NCBI GenBank assembly: GCA_937864085.1
Contig: CALMIH010000106.1
Span: 1-11,828 of the forward strand
Length of the DNA: 11,828 bases
Origin: an uncultured Chloroflexota bacterium
GTDB lineage: Bacteria; Chloroflexota; Limnocylindria; Limnocylindrales; Limnocylindraceae
Direction: 5' to 3'
Positions 1 to 7,083 of the stretch are shown one piece after another. Both the position numbers and the translations under genes were made by a program. Position 1 is the first letter of the stretch. Every line of letters begins with the position of its first letter. The notes under the pieces were generated by a model that was not told where the DNA came from, ran no database searches, and worked only from the letters and a program-made list of their open reading frames with translations.

Positions 1-454
1 GCTCGGTCAGCGAGGTGTCGCCCTTCGGGGAGAGGGTGGCGATCACCACCGCTGCTGAGTTGATATTGAAGTTGCGCACAACAGGTGTGACCCCATCAGG
101 AAGGTTCGCGCTGTTGATCCCTGCCTCAACGAGTCGGAGGATCTCCTTGACGTCGCTGCCGTAGGCGAACTCCGCGCTGACAAAGCCGAGGCCAGTTGTA
201 GAGACCGAACGAAGCGACTCAACACCTGGGACCGCGGCGACCGCCGCCTCAATCGGCGACGCCACCTGCTCTGCAACGTCGGCGGTGCCGGCGCCAGGGT
301 ACGGAGCGATCACGGTCACGATCGGGAAGTCAATGTTTGGAAGGAGCTCCTGCTTTAGGTTCCCCCAGCTCGCCACACCACCCCCAAAGACCGCAAGGGC
401 GATCAGGATGGTGACACTTCGTCGTGCAACAGCAAGTTTGGTGAGGAAGAACAC
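1..454 (-). CDS. RND-superfamily efflux permease, N-terminal part (runs off the window start)
   Basis: About 151 N-terminal residues are visible. The protein starts at a GTG with a GGAGG ribosome site (460-464) five bases upstream. A short basic stretch (TKLAVARR) leads into a first membrane helix at about residues 14-30, followed by the RND hallmark ELLPNIDFPIVTV near residues 35-47. The next part (PGAGTADVAEQVASPIEAAV, VPGVESLRSVSTTG) matches the start of the periplasmic porter domain of AcrB/HAE1-type permeases, which use the proton gradient to export drugs, lipids or other hydrophobic compounds. Full family members exceed 1000 residues, so most of the gene lies outside. No membrane-fusion partner is visible on this side; one could lie upstream of the window. 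The gene diverges from osmC. Family assignment is firm; substrate is unknown. Confidence 0.88.
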   Translation of the reverse strand, partial: MFFLTKLAVARRSVTILIALAVFGGGVASWGNLKQELLPNIDFPIVTVIAPYPGAGTADVAEQVASPIEAAVAAVPGVESLRSVSTTGLGFVSAEFAYGSDVKEILRLVEAGINSANLPDGVTPVVRNFNINSAAVVIATLSPKGDTSLTE

Positions 455-566
455 AGGGACCTCCAGCTATCTTTCGTGCGCTCGGGGATCCGGCGCGGAC
501 CCCGCTAGTATTACGGATACCCGCCGAACGCGCAGTGGGCCATAAAAATGATTAAGGAGTAGCAAC
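455..566. promoter_or_regulatory. Divergent RND/osmC intergenic region with bidirectional -10-like motif and hairpin
   Basis: This 112-base gap must hold the promoters of both flanking genes. A TAGTAT hexamer (506-511) reads as a -10-like motif toward osmC, and its complement overlaps a TAATACT reading toward the RND gene. No convincing -35 is seen on either strand. A strong imperfect inverted repeat lies at 483-504. osmC has a good AAGGAG ribosome site ahead of its ATG. The promoter calls are tentative. Confidence 0.35.
483..504. repeat. Inverted repeat / hairpin upstream of RND gene
   Basis: Arms CGGGG-A-TCCG and CGGACCCCG surround a GCG loop, giving nine base pairs with a single bulged A. 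It lies 29-50 bases upstream of the RND start codon. It would be in that gene's 5' leader if transcription begins near 505-520, or could serve as a repressor site. There is no U-run, so a terminator is unlikely. Confidence 0.45.
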
Positions 567-1001
567 ATGACAACACGAACCGCTTCAGCCATCTGGAACG
601 GCACCCTCCTTGAGGGTTCGGGCACGATCACGAGCGTTGAGAGTGGCGCAATTGGCCAACTCCCGGTGAGCTGGCCACGCCGCTCAGAGACGCATGACGG
701 CGTCACGTCGCCAGAGGAGCTCCTCGCCGCTGCACACGCCGCCTGCTTTGCGATGGCGCTCTCCGGCGGCCTCGCACGCAACAACACACCAGCCGAGAAG
801 CTGGATGTCTCCGCAACAGTCACCTTTGAAAAGGTCGAGGCGGGATGGCGCGTCACCAAGTCGGCACTCACGCTCAAGGGCGTGGTCCCGGGGCTTGACG
901 CTGCAAAGTTCAAGGAGCTCGCGGAGGGGGCGAAGGGTGGCTGCCCAATCTCATCCGCGCTCGCCGGAAACGTTGAGATCACGCTAGAGATCGCGAGCTA
1001 A
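567..1001 (+). CDS. osmC: OsmC-family peroxiredoxin (organic hydroperoxide reductase)
   Basis: A 144-residue cytoplasmic protein, the usual OsmC length. It matches the family from end to end: N-terminal ATVxW-like start (ASAIWNG), SPEELLAAAHAACFAMALS around the first catalytic Cys60 with Glu50/Glu51, and GGCPISSAL with the second Cys126. The two cysteines form the thiol/disulfide pair that reduces organic and fatty-acid hydroperoxides; the two-residue step after the first Cys and the VPGLD segment favour OsmC over Ohr. The ATG is preceded by AAGGAG at normal spacing. It diverges from an RND permease and converges on an aminotransferase gene with only nine bases between the stop codons. The reductant is not visible here. 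Confidence in the family is high; the exact peroxide substrate is inferred. Confidence 0.93.
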   Translation: MTTRTASAIWNGTLLEGSGTITSVESGAIGQLPVSWPRRSETHDGVTSPEELLAAAHAACFAMALSGGLARNNTPAEKLDVSATVTFEKVEAGWRVTKSALTLKGVVPGLDAAKFKELAEGAKGGCPISSALAGNVEITLEIAS

Positions 1002-1015
1002 CTCCTCGCGTTAGC
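992..1015. terminator. Hairpins spanning the convergent osmC/aminotransferase stops
   Basis: Two overlapping, mutually exclusive inverted repeats sit on the nine-base gap between convergent genes: CGCGAG (992-997) with CTCGCG (1005-1010), and GCTAAC (997-1002) with GTTAGC (1010-1015), each with a seven-base loop. In the second, the TAA stop of osmC pairs with the TTA that encodes the opposing stop. No T-run follows on either strand, so intrinsic termination is uncertain. Confidence 0.3.
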
Positions 1016-2345
1016 GCGCTTCGCGCACCGAGCGGATTGCGGCGGCGGTGCCGCTTGCGATCCGCTCAATCTCATCATCACCAATGACGAACGGTGGGCC
1101 GATCACGAGCTGATCCCCATCTGTGCCGTTCGCCTGCCCCGTTGCGCTATAGAGCAAGAGCCCGTCGCCGTCAGCGCTCTTTGCGGCGGCCAGGATGTGC
1201 TCTGTGATGCGCGCGGTGCGTGGGTGCGGTAGCTTGCTCGCACGGTCCGCCACCAACTCAATGCCAATGAGCAGCCCGCGTCCACGAATCTCGCCAACCC
1301 ACGGTTCGTCTTTCAGTGCTGATTCGAGTGCGCTGCGCAACTGCACGCCGCGCTGCGCCGAGGCCTGGATCAGCTTCTCCTCCTGGAGGATCTTCAACAC
1401 GGCGCGCGCCACGGAGGCACCAGGGATGGAGTGGCTGTAGGTGAAGCCGTGAACGAAGCCTGAGCTGATCAGCGGCTCTGCCACGCGCCCCGCGGCGGCG
1501 ACAAAGCCGAATGGCCAGTAGCCGCTCGTTGCCCCCTTGGCGGCGAGGAGTAGATCAGGTTGAATCCCCCAGTGGTTCACGCCGAACCAGGTGCCAGTGC
1601 GGCCGAAGCCAGTCATCACCTCATCGGCAACGAACAGCACTTTGTTGCGTTCGCACCAGGCACTCACTGCTGGCCAGTAATCATCTGGGGGGACGGCGGC
1701 GGCGAGCGTTGCGCCAACGATCGGCTCTGCAACGAACGCCGCGATGCGGCCCGGCCCAACGCGGTGTAACAGCGCATCAAGTTCTGCAACCGCCTCGGCA
1801 CCACTCCCAATCGCATCGGCGCCTTCGAGTCCTGCGCGATACGGATACGCCGCAGAGACGTGCTCAAACTTTCCGAGCCACGGTTCATACGGCTTGCGTA
1901 GTCCGCGTCGCCCGGAGAGATCAAGTGCGCCCAACGTGTTGCCGTGATAACTCCCCCACCTGCTGACGACGATCGTCCGATCCGGTTCACCCTGCGCCAA
2001 CCAGTAGGCGCGCACCATCTTCAGCGCCGTCTCGGCCGCCTCAGATCCGCCGGAGACTGGGTAGAGCGACGCGTTCTCCATCGGAAGCAGCGGCCCCATC
2101 TCTGCCGCCCAACTCTCCAGCGCATCTGCAGTGAATGCGCTCCCGTGCGCATAGGCGATCTTCGACGCCTGTTCCGCCGCCGCCTGCGCCACCGCGGTGC
2201 GCCCGTGACCGATGCCGACCACAATGGCGCCACCTGCCGCGTCAAGGTAGCGTCGGCCCGTTTCATCCGTAATCCAAGCGCCATCGCCGCGCACCACGCG
2301 CGGGAGTGATGCGCCGCCACGGCTGAAGATCTTGGCGCTAGCCAC
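1011..2345 (-). CDS. Class III PLP-dependent aminotransferase (last gene of the cluster)
   Basis: A 444-residue fold-type I aminotransferase that moves an amino group, typically omega or beta, to pyruvate or 2-oxoglutarate in the cytoplasm. Visible landmarks are GAIVVGIGHG near residue 45, PVSGGSEAAETALK near 100 (cofactor phosphate binding), WGSYHGNTLGA near 135, the Asp of VADEVMTGFGRTG near 241, and the PLP-binding Lys of AAKGATSGYWPFG near 270. The GATSGYWPFG form is typical of the broad group annotated as aspartate/omega aminotransferase (BioA/YhxA-like). I chose the GTG at 2345 because AGAGG (2351-2355) lies five bases before it. The GTG at 2351, two codons earlier, overlaps that site and is less likely. 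It begins just after the CoA-transferase B stop, so the genes are probably coupled. It is distinct from the aminotransferase at 4103-5401. Substrate unknown. Confidence 0.9.
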   Translation of the reverse strand: MASAKIFSRGGASLPRVVRGDGAWITDETGRRYLDAAGGAIVVGIGHGRTAVAQAAAEQASKIAYAHGSAFTADALESWAAEMGPLLPMENASLYPVSGGSEAAETALKMVRAYWLAQGEPDRTIVVSRWGSYHGNTLGALDLSGRRGLRKPYEPWLGKFEHVSAAYPYRAGLEGADAIGSGAEAVAELDALLHRVGPGRIAAFVAEPIVGATLAAAVPPDDYWPAVSAWCERNKVLFVADEVMTGFGRTGTWFGVNHWGIQPDLLLAAKGATSGYWPFGFVAAAGRVAEPLISSGFVHGFTYSHSIPGASVARAVLKILQEEKLIQASAQRGVQLRSALESALKDEPWVGEIRGRGLLIGIELVADRASKLPHPRTARITEHILAAAKSADGDGLLLYSATGQANGTDGDQLVIGPPFVIGDDEIERIASGTAAAIRSVREAR

Positions 2346-2350
2346 GAACA

Positions 2351-2355
2351 CCTCT
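2351..2355 (-). promoter_or_regulatory. Shine-Dalgarno deciding the start of the second aminotransferase
   Basis: AGAGG on the minus strand overlaps the last bases of the CoA-transferase B stop codon (2354-2356). It is five bases from the GTG at 2345 but overlaps the GTG at 2351, favouring the shorter protein. The arrangement implies translational coupling. Confidence 0.5.
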
Positions 2356-3145
2356 AAACATATGCGCCGGTCGGATCCAACTCTTCGCGAATCAGGCGCA
2401 GCTCTTCTGTAGTCGGCGCGGGCGTTTCGGGAACGTTCGCCGGAACGCGGAGCTCCCAGCCAATCGAGCCCTTCACTTCGTCGAGCGTTGCGCCAGGGTG
2501 GATGCTGCGCAGCTCCATCTCGCCGTCGCTGTTGAATCCGTAGACGGCAAGGTCGGTCACAACAACGGAGGGGCCGTTGCCGCCCCAGCCCTGCTCCTTA
2601 CGAAGCGTTGCGGAGGCGGCGGCACCGCCGAGGTGGCCGGGCGAGGTGCGGAAGTCGAGCTTCTGGACGAAGCTGCGCGTGCTCTGGCGCATGATCACCA
2701 TGATCTCCTTCGCATTGATCGCGATCTCACAGGCGCCGCCAGATCCTGGGAGGCGCGTCTTTGGGGCGGTGTAGTCGCCAATGACCGTGGTGTTGAGATT
2801 CCCGTACTTATCAATCTGCGCGCCGCCGAGGAAGCCCACATCGATGCGGCCACCCTGCAGATAGAGGCCGAAGAGATCGTGCATGGAGACGGTCGCCGTG
2901 GAGCCGGTGACGATGGTTGGGTCGCCAATAGAGAGCGGGAGGCGTGCAGGGTTTGCACCGAAGACGCCCGCCTCGTAGACGAGCTCCATCTGCGGCGCTA
3001 CGGTGCGCTTCGCCAGATTCACGGCGATGTTCGGCAGGCCAACGCCAACGAAGCAGACGCGCTTCCCCTCCAGCGCGCGCGCCGCCGCCACCACCATCAA
3101 CTCGTTGCGGCTCGCCGGCTTCTGCTCGCTCTTGTCCGCGCTCAT
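2354..3145 (-). CDS. CoA-transferase subunit B (CatJ/GctB-like)
   Basis: A 263-residue beta subunit of a class I CoA-transferase, which moves CoA from a donor thioester to a carboxylic acid. Landmarks are NELMVVAAARALEGKRVCFVGVG at the start (about 14-36), LVYEAGVFGANPARLPLSIGD (about 55-75), LQGGRIDVGFLGGAQIDKYGNLNTTVIGD (about 96-124) and the LPGSGGACEIA loop. Glu58 in YEAG is at the place of the nucleophilic Glu of glutaconate CoA-transferase subunit B. Its presence argues for a true transferase rather than the related IpdAB ring-opening hydrolases. The overall pattern is closest, from memory, to CatJ (3-oxoadipate CoA-transferase). The start ATG overlaps the subunit A stop as ATGA, a classic coupling signal for an equimolar complex. 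The acid substrate could be 3-oxoadipate, glutaconate, glutarate or another diacid; neighbours favour a product of amino-acid breakdown. Confidence 0.88.
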   Translation of the reverse strand: MSADKSEQKPASRNELMVVAAARALEGKRVCFVGVGLPNIAVNLAKRTVAPQMELVYEAGVFGANPARLPLSIGDPTIVTGSTATVSMHDLFGLYLQGGRIDVGFLGGAQIDKYGNLNTTVIGDYTAPKTRLPGSGGACEIAINAKEIMVIMRQSTRSFVQKLDFRTSPGHLGGAAASATLRKEQGWGGNGPSVVVTDLAVYGFNSDGEMELRSIHPGATLDEVKGSIGWELRVPANVPETPAPTTEELRLIREELDPTGAYV

Positions 3146-4083
3146 CGGTAATCCCCGTAGTCAACGGCGCCAGATGGCGCGCTCGTTGGGGTGAGGTTCT
3201 TGAAGTAGGCGGCGCCAAACTTTGCAACATAGGCGGCGCGATCGGGGAGGTCGTAGACCCACTCCTTCAGCCAAGCGTCGGTGGCGGCGGCGTCACGACT
3301 GATCGCATCCCACTCGCGGTAGAAGGCGTTATCGCGATCGTATCCACCCTGCACATATGAAGGGTGTGCGCCGTACGGCTCGTGCACCACGGCGTCAACA
3401 ATCAGCCCAGGGATAATCGTGCGATTCGGATCGGCGCGCACCACGCTGGTTGGGACGACCTCCTCCACTACGGCGATGACACGCTTCGCTGCGAAGGCCG
3501 CCTCCTTCTGACAGCCGAGGAGGCCCCACATCTGCACGTTCCCCTCTTCGTCGGCGCGCTGCGCGTGGATGATGGCAACGTCAGGATTCAGGGGCGGCAC
3601 CGCCCAAATCTTCCCGTCGCCGTAGGGGCTCTCCACCTGTCGAATCAGCGGATTGACGTTCGGAAGGTCGCTCTCCGAATAGGAACGGAGCGGATAGAAC
3701 GGGAGTCGATGCGCGCCAGCAACGTAGCGACCGACCATGCCGTGATGGCTGTACTCCTCAACCTCAAGGAGCGTTTCGCCTGCGGCGAGTGCGGCGGGTT
3801 CAGTGCGGCGACGAATTGCGTGAAGCGAGCCAACGCCAGGATTGCCGAGCCAGCTGAAGATCAACTTCTTGGCGCATCCTGCGGCGACCATCTGGTCGTA
3901 GACAAGATCTGGCGTCATGCGCGCAAGGGTCAGGTTGCGGCGCTTCTGGCGGATGATCTCGTGCCCAGCGGCGAATGAGATGCAGTGGGTGAAGCCTTCA
4001 ATCGCAACGGTGTCGCCGTCATGAACGTGCGCGGCGATTGCGTCGCGCATGCTGAAGAGCTTGGATCCGGTCGCTCCGGACAC
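3142..4083 (-). CDS. CoA-transferase subunit A (CatI/GctA-like)
   Basis: The alpha partner of the adjacent subunit B. With the GTG start at 4083 it has 313 residues. The core begins KLFSMRDAI (about 8-16), then HVHDGDTVAIEGFTHCISFAAGHEIIRQ (about 19-46), LARMTPDLVYDQMVAAGCAKKLIFSW, GNPGVGSLH (about 80-88), EEGNVQMWGLLGCQKEAAFAAK, and HPSYVQGGYDRDNAFYREWDAISRD near the C-terminus, all family hallmarks of glutaconate/3-oxoadipate CoA-transferase A. The reading frame stays open upstream into the preceding aminotransferase gene, but that extension is low-complexity Arg/Ser and antisense-like. The GTG start matches the normal family N-terminus; the ATG at 4050 (302 residues) is the alternative. 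No good ribosome site is seen before either, so it may depend on coupling to the aminotransferase ending 19 bases earlier. Confidence 0.87.
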   Translation of the reverse strand: MSGATGSKLFSMRDAIAAHVHDGDTVAIEGFTHCISFAAGHEIIRQKRRNLTLARMTPDLVYDQMVAAGCAKKLIFSWLGNPGVGSLHAIRRRTEPAALAAGETLLEVEEYSHHGMVGRYVAGAHRLPFYPLRSYSESDLPNVNPLIRQVESPYGDGKIWAVPPLNPDVAIIHAQRADEEGNVQMWGLLGCQKEAAFAAKRVIAVVEEVVPTSVVRADPNRTIIPGLIVDAVVHEPYGAHPSYVQGGYDRDNAFYREWDAISRDAAATDAWLKEWVYDLPDRAAYVAKFGAAYFKNLTPTSAPSGAVDYGDYR

Positions 4084-4102
4084 GCCGAGTTCCGCGGTGC
4101 TA

Positions 4103-5401
4103 CTAGCGCCGCGCGGCGACGGCCGCTGCAGCCTCGGCGAAGATGCGGACCGCCGTCTTGATCTCTTCGGCGTTGACCACAAGTGGCGGGCTCATGCGCA
4201 CGCCGCGATCACCGCAGGTGAGCACCAGCAGGCCGCGCTTGAACGCCTCGACCTCAACATCGGCCGCTGTGTCTGAATCAGTAAAGTCCACGCCGATCAT
4301 CAGGCCGATGCCGCGAATATCGGTAACGATGCTGCTCCCCTTGAGTGCAGCGCGAAGTCCATCCACCGCCTCCTTGCCGCGGGCGAGCGCGTTCTCCATC
4401 AACTTCTCATCGCGAATCACTTCAAGTGTTGCGATTGCGGCGGCGGCGGCGACCGGGTTGCCGCCGAACGTTGAGCCATGGGAGCCTGGCTTCCAGCGCA
4501 TCCAGTGCTCCTTAGCGATCACGGCGCCGATCGGCATGCCTGAGCCGAGCCCCTTCGCCGTTGCAACGATGTCTGGCTCAATGCCGAAGTTCTCAATCGC
4601 CCACATCTTGCCGGTGCGACCAACGCCCGACTGCACTTCGTCAACAACGATGGCGATGCAGTACTTGTCGGCGATCTGCTTCAAGCGCGGGAAGAAGTCC
4701 TTATCAGGAACGACGTAGCCGCCCTCGCCCTGCACTGGCTCCACCACGAATGCAGCAATCTCGTCACCTGGGATGGTGCGCGCGATGATGCGCTCCTCAA
4801 GTTCGTCCAGCCCCTCACTGCCGAACGGCACGTGAAGGAATCCTGGAGCGAGCGGCCCGAAGTGGGCGTGATACTTCGCCTTGGAGTTGGTGAGCGTCAG
4901 TGCGCCGAGCGTGCGGCCGTGGAAGCCGCCAACGAATCCAACGATCCACTGTCGACCAGACATGTAGCGCGCCAACTTAATCGAGGCTTCAACGGCCTCA
5001 GTGCCGGAGTTCTGCAGCAGCACCTTTGATGGGCCGCTCCATGGCGCCGTTGCGGCGAGTGCGCTGGCAAGCTCCTGGTAGCGCTCTTCGTAGAAGTCGG
5101 AGGCGCTGTAATGGATGAGTCGCTGCGCCTGCTGCACGATCGCATCAACAACGCGCGGATGGCAGTGACCGGTGGAGTTCACCGCGATGCCAGCGCAGAA
5201 ATCAAGGAAGACATTCCCGTCCTGATCCTCAACGCCCATGCCGAATCCACGGACCGGCGCAAACGGATAGGCGCGCGGCAGGCTGTTCGAGACCACCGCC
5301 TGGTCGGCGGCAACCTGGGCGAGCGCCTTCGGCCCTGGCACCTCGGTGACAAGGTGCGGAAGGGTCGCTGGCCACGTCTGCGGCTTCTCGATCACGGTCA
5401 T
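4103..5401 (-). CDS. Class III omega-aminotransferase (ornithine/4-aminobutyrate/acetylornithine family)
   Basis: A 432-residue PLP enzyme. Landmarks are PGPKALAQVAADQAVVSNSL (about 22-41), FLDFCAGIAVNSTGHCHPRV (about 65-84), NSGTEAVEASIKLAR (131-145), GFHGRTLGALTLTNSK (159-174), VVEPVQGEGGYV (219-230), Asp254 in VVDEVQSGVGRTG that holds the pyridine nitrogen, and Lys283 in TAKGLGSGMPIGAV that forms the Schiff base. The long N-terminus and GIAVNSTGHCHP resemble GABA and ornithine aminotransferases of archaea and Chloroflexota more than ArgD. It should take the terminal amino group from an omega-amino acid, giving a semialdehyde for the neighbouring dehydrogenase. Its ribosome site is nearly ideal (TAGGAGG, six bases before the ATG) and lies next to a short inverted repeat. 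Ornithine, GABA and 5-aminovalerate are all possible substrates. Confidence 0.9.
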   Translation of the reverse strand: MTVIEKPQTWPATLPHLVTEVPGPKALAQVAADQAVVSNSLPRAYPFAPVRGFGMGVEDQDGNVFLDFCAGIAVNSTGHCHPRVVDAIVQQAQRLIHYSASDFYEERYQELASALAATAPWSGPSKVLLQNSGTEAVEASIKLARYMSGRQWIVGFVGGFHGRTLGALTLTNSKAKYHAHFGPLAPGFLHVPFGSEGLDELEERIIARTIPGDEIAAFVVEPVQGEGGYVVPDKDFFPRLKQIADKYCIAIVVDEVQSGVGRTGKMWAIENFGIEPDIVATAKGLGSGMPIGAVIAKEHWMRWKPGSHGSTFGGNPVAAAAAIATLEVIRDEKLMENALARGKEAVDGLRAALKGSSIVTDIRGIGLMIGVDFTDSDTAADVEVEAFKRGLLVLTCGDRGVRMSPPLVVNAEEIKTAVRIFAEAAAAVAARR

Positions 5402-5409
5402 TTCAGCCT

Positions 5410-5421
5410 CCTATGGATAGG
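5410..5421. repeat. Short inverted repeat overlapping the aminotransferase ribosome site
   Basis: CCTAT-GG-ATAGG lies 9-20 bases upstream of the start codon at 5401. In the mRNA its second arm (ATAGG) runs into the AGGAGG ribosome site. Folding as a four-base-pair stem with a four-base loop would partly cover that site. Weak on its own; noted because two more inverted repeats follow directly. Confidence 0.3.
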
Positions 5422-5442
5422 TCGTATACGGAGTGTATACGA
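5422..5442. promoter_or_regulatory. Perfect inverted repeat, candidate operator
   Basis: TCGTATAC-N5-GTATACGA: perfect eight-base arms around GGAGT, each carrying GTATAC. The 21-bp dyad has the size and symmetry of a site for a dimeric helix-turn-helix regulator, and GTATAC cores occur in sites of GntR-type regulators. It lies about 20 bases upstream of the aminotransferase start, in the gap after the dehydrogenase. No GntR gene lies in the window, so the regulator is unknown. Confidence 0.5.
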
Positions 5443-5460
5443 GGGGGTGCGCCCCTCGTA
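5438..5460. repeat. GC-rich hairpin in the dehydrogenase/aminotransferase gap
   Basis: TACGAGGGG-N5-CCCCTCGTA gives nine perfect base pairs with a five-base loop. It shares five bases (TACGA) with the right arm of the preceding inverted repeat, so in RNA the two stems compete. No T-run follows on the transcribed strand, so it is more likely an mRNA-processing, stabilising or attenuating element than a plain terminator. Confidence 0.5.
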
Positions 5461-5495
5461 ACCCCTCTCGCGTGCGTGAAGAGCGCCCTCCAGGG

Positions 5496-7061
5496 CTAGC
5501 GAACGACCGTCTGGCTCTGCTCGCGCAGGTACTGCTGCACGTAATAGAGACCGCCGCCGGACTTCCCCGTGGTGCCCGACTTCTTCCAGCCGCCGAACGG
5601 CTGGACCATCGGCCAAGCGCCAGTGGTTGAGCCAGCGCGGCGATTCACGTAGATCACGCCGCCGTGGATGGTGTCCAGGAAGGTGCGGATCTCCTTTTCG
5701 TCTTCGGTGAAGCAGCCCGCCGTGAGGGCGTAGTCGCTCTCATTGGCGAGTGTGATCCCCTCTTCGAACGAGTTGATCTTCGCCACCACAACGAATGGGA
5801 CGAAAAGCTCATCCTTGAAGAGTCGATGCGTTGCTGGGAGTCCGGTGACCACCGTTGGCGCAACGTAGAAGCCCTTCGCAAGGTCGCCCTCTGTCATTTG
5901 ATCGCCGCCGATCTCCACCTTCCCGTCGCGCTTCGCCTCACCGGAGGCAGCGAGGAAGGTGTCAACGGAGCGCTGATTGATGATTGGCCCAAGGAAGACG
6001 CCGCGCACCGTTGGATCGCCAACCTTCAACGCCTTCGTCTTCTCTACAAGCAGCTTCACGAACTCATCGTGCACGGAGCCCTCAACGTAGACGCGGCTGT
6101 TCGCCGAGCACTTCTGCCCGCCGAGTCCAAACGCGGAACGCATCACTCCCTCTGCCGCCTTCTCAAGGTCGGCGTGCTTGGAGATGATCGTTGGATTCTT
6201 TCCGCCCATCTCCACGATGACTGGCTTCGGATAGCTCTTCGCGAATGAGTGGAAGACCTGCATACCAACTTCAGACGAACCAGTGAAGGTGATGCCGGCA
6301 ACATCTGGGCTCTCCTGTAGTTCGGCACCAACGCTGTCGCCAGGTCCCATCACCATGTTGAAGACGCCGTCAGGAATTCCTGCGTCCTTAATGGCGCGTG
6401 CAAGGAGCACCGCTGAGAGCGGCGCATCAGACGATGGCTTCAACACCACGGTGTTGCCAGCAACGAGTGCGCCGCCAACTGGGCCACCCATCAGCGCGAA
6501 CGGGAAGTTGAAGGGACTGATCACCGCCCAGACACCGTACGGCTTCAGTACGGTGAGCGTCTCCACTTTGGCATCGCCAAGATTCCCCATCGGGTGGTGG
6601 TAGCCCTTATTGCGTTCAACTTCGCCTGCGTAGATGCGGAAGAAGTCGGCCGTCTCCTCAACGTCGCCGAGTGCCTCCAGGCGATTCTTCCCCACCTCAA
6701 TGGAGAGGAGCGCTGAATAAAGGAACTGTCGATCGCTGATCAGCTCTGCGGCGGCGCGAATCAGCTTGACGCGCTCTTCCCACGGTCGCGCCGACCATGC
6801 TGGGTAGGCGGCCTTGGCGGCGACAATCGCGCTCTTCGCCGTGCTGCGATCGCCCTTAGTAAAGGTTCCAACAAGTGAGCCGTCGATCGGCGTGCGCTTC
6901 TCAAAGGTGGCGCCGTCGGTGATCCACTTCCCGTTGATGAAGTTGCCGTAGCTCGCGCCAAGGAGCGTTCGCGCCTCGGCGAGCCCCGCCTCATACCCCT
7001 TATGAATCTCCTCGTTCGAGTCGGAGAGGGTGGCGTACGTGATCTTCAACTTCTCGGCCAT
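5496..7061 (-). CDS. Aldehyde dehydrogenase, glutamate-semialdehyde (P5C) dehydrogenase-like
   Basis: A 521-residue NAD(P)-dependent aldehyde dehydrogenase that oxidises an aldehyde to its acid in the cytoplasm. Key positions: Asn185 in SPFNFPFAL (oxyanion hole), KPSSDAP near 208-214 and FTGSSEVG (259-266) in the cofactor site, Glu284 in VEMGGKNP (general base) and the nucleophile Cys318 in GLGGQKCSANSR. The long N-terminal arm, the EVGKNRLEALGDVEE segment and the FGGQKCSA-like active site suit the L-glutamate gamma-semialdehyde dehydrogenase group; the C-terminal LREQSQTVV form is seen in a sub-branch whose substrate I cannot name. It has AAGGA seven bases before the ATG. It is the first gene of the cluster, 94 bases ahead of the omega-aminotransferase, whose semialdehyde it likely consumes. 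Ornithine/P5C, glutarate or succinate semialdehyde are candidates. Confidence 0.87.
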   Translation of the reverse strand: MAEKLKITYATLSDSNEEIHKGYEAGLAEARTLLGASYGNFINGKWITDGATFEKRTPIDGSLVGTFTKGDRSTAKSAIVAAKAAYPAWSARPWEERVKLIRAAAELISDRQFLYSALLSIEVGKNRLEALGDVEETADFFRIYAGEVERNKGYHHPMGNLGDAKVETLTVLKPYGVWAVISPFNFPFALMGGPVGGALVAGNTVVLKPSSDAPLSAVLLARAIKDAGIPDGVFNMVMGPGDSVGAELQESPDVAGITFTGSSEVGMQVFHSFAKSYPKPVIVEMGGKNPTIISKHADLEKAAEGVMRSAFGLGGQKCSANSRVYVEGSVHDEFVKLLVEKTKALKVGDPTVRGVFLGPIINQRSVDTFLAASGEAKRDGKVEIGGDQMTEGDLAKGFYVAPTVVTGLPATHRLFKDELFVPFVVVAKINSFEEGITLANESDYALTAGCFTEDEKEIRTFLDTIHGGVIYVNRRAGSTTGAWPMVQPFGGWKKSGTTGKSGGGLYYVQQYLREQSQTVVR

Positions 7062-7083
7062 GGGACCATCCTTATCTACTTGT

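Noticed and set aside
467..982. Minus-strand open frame of 171 residues opposite osmC
   Set aside because: It is a shadow of a well-supported OsmC gene, common in GC-rich DNA, with no recognisable domain.
2498..3151. Plus-strand open frame of 217 residues opposite CoA-transferase B
   Set aside because: It is antisense to a clear family member, and its low-complexity composition reflects codon bias of the true gene.
4084..4182. Upstream extension of CoA-transferase A into the aminotransferase gene
   Set aside because: The extra residues are Arg/Ser-rich frame shadow of the aminotransferase C-terminus; the family N-terminus begins near the GTG at 4083.
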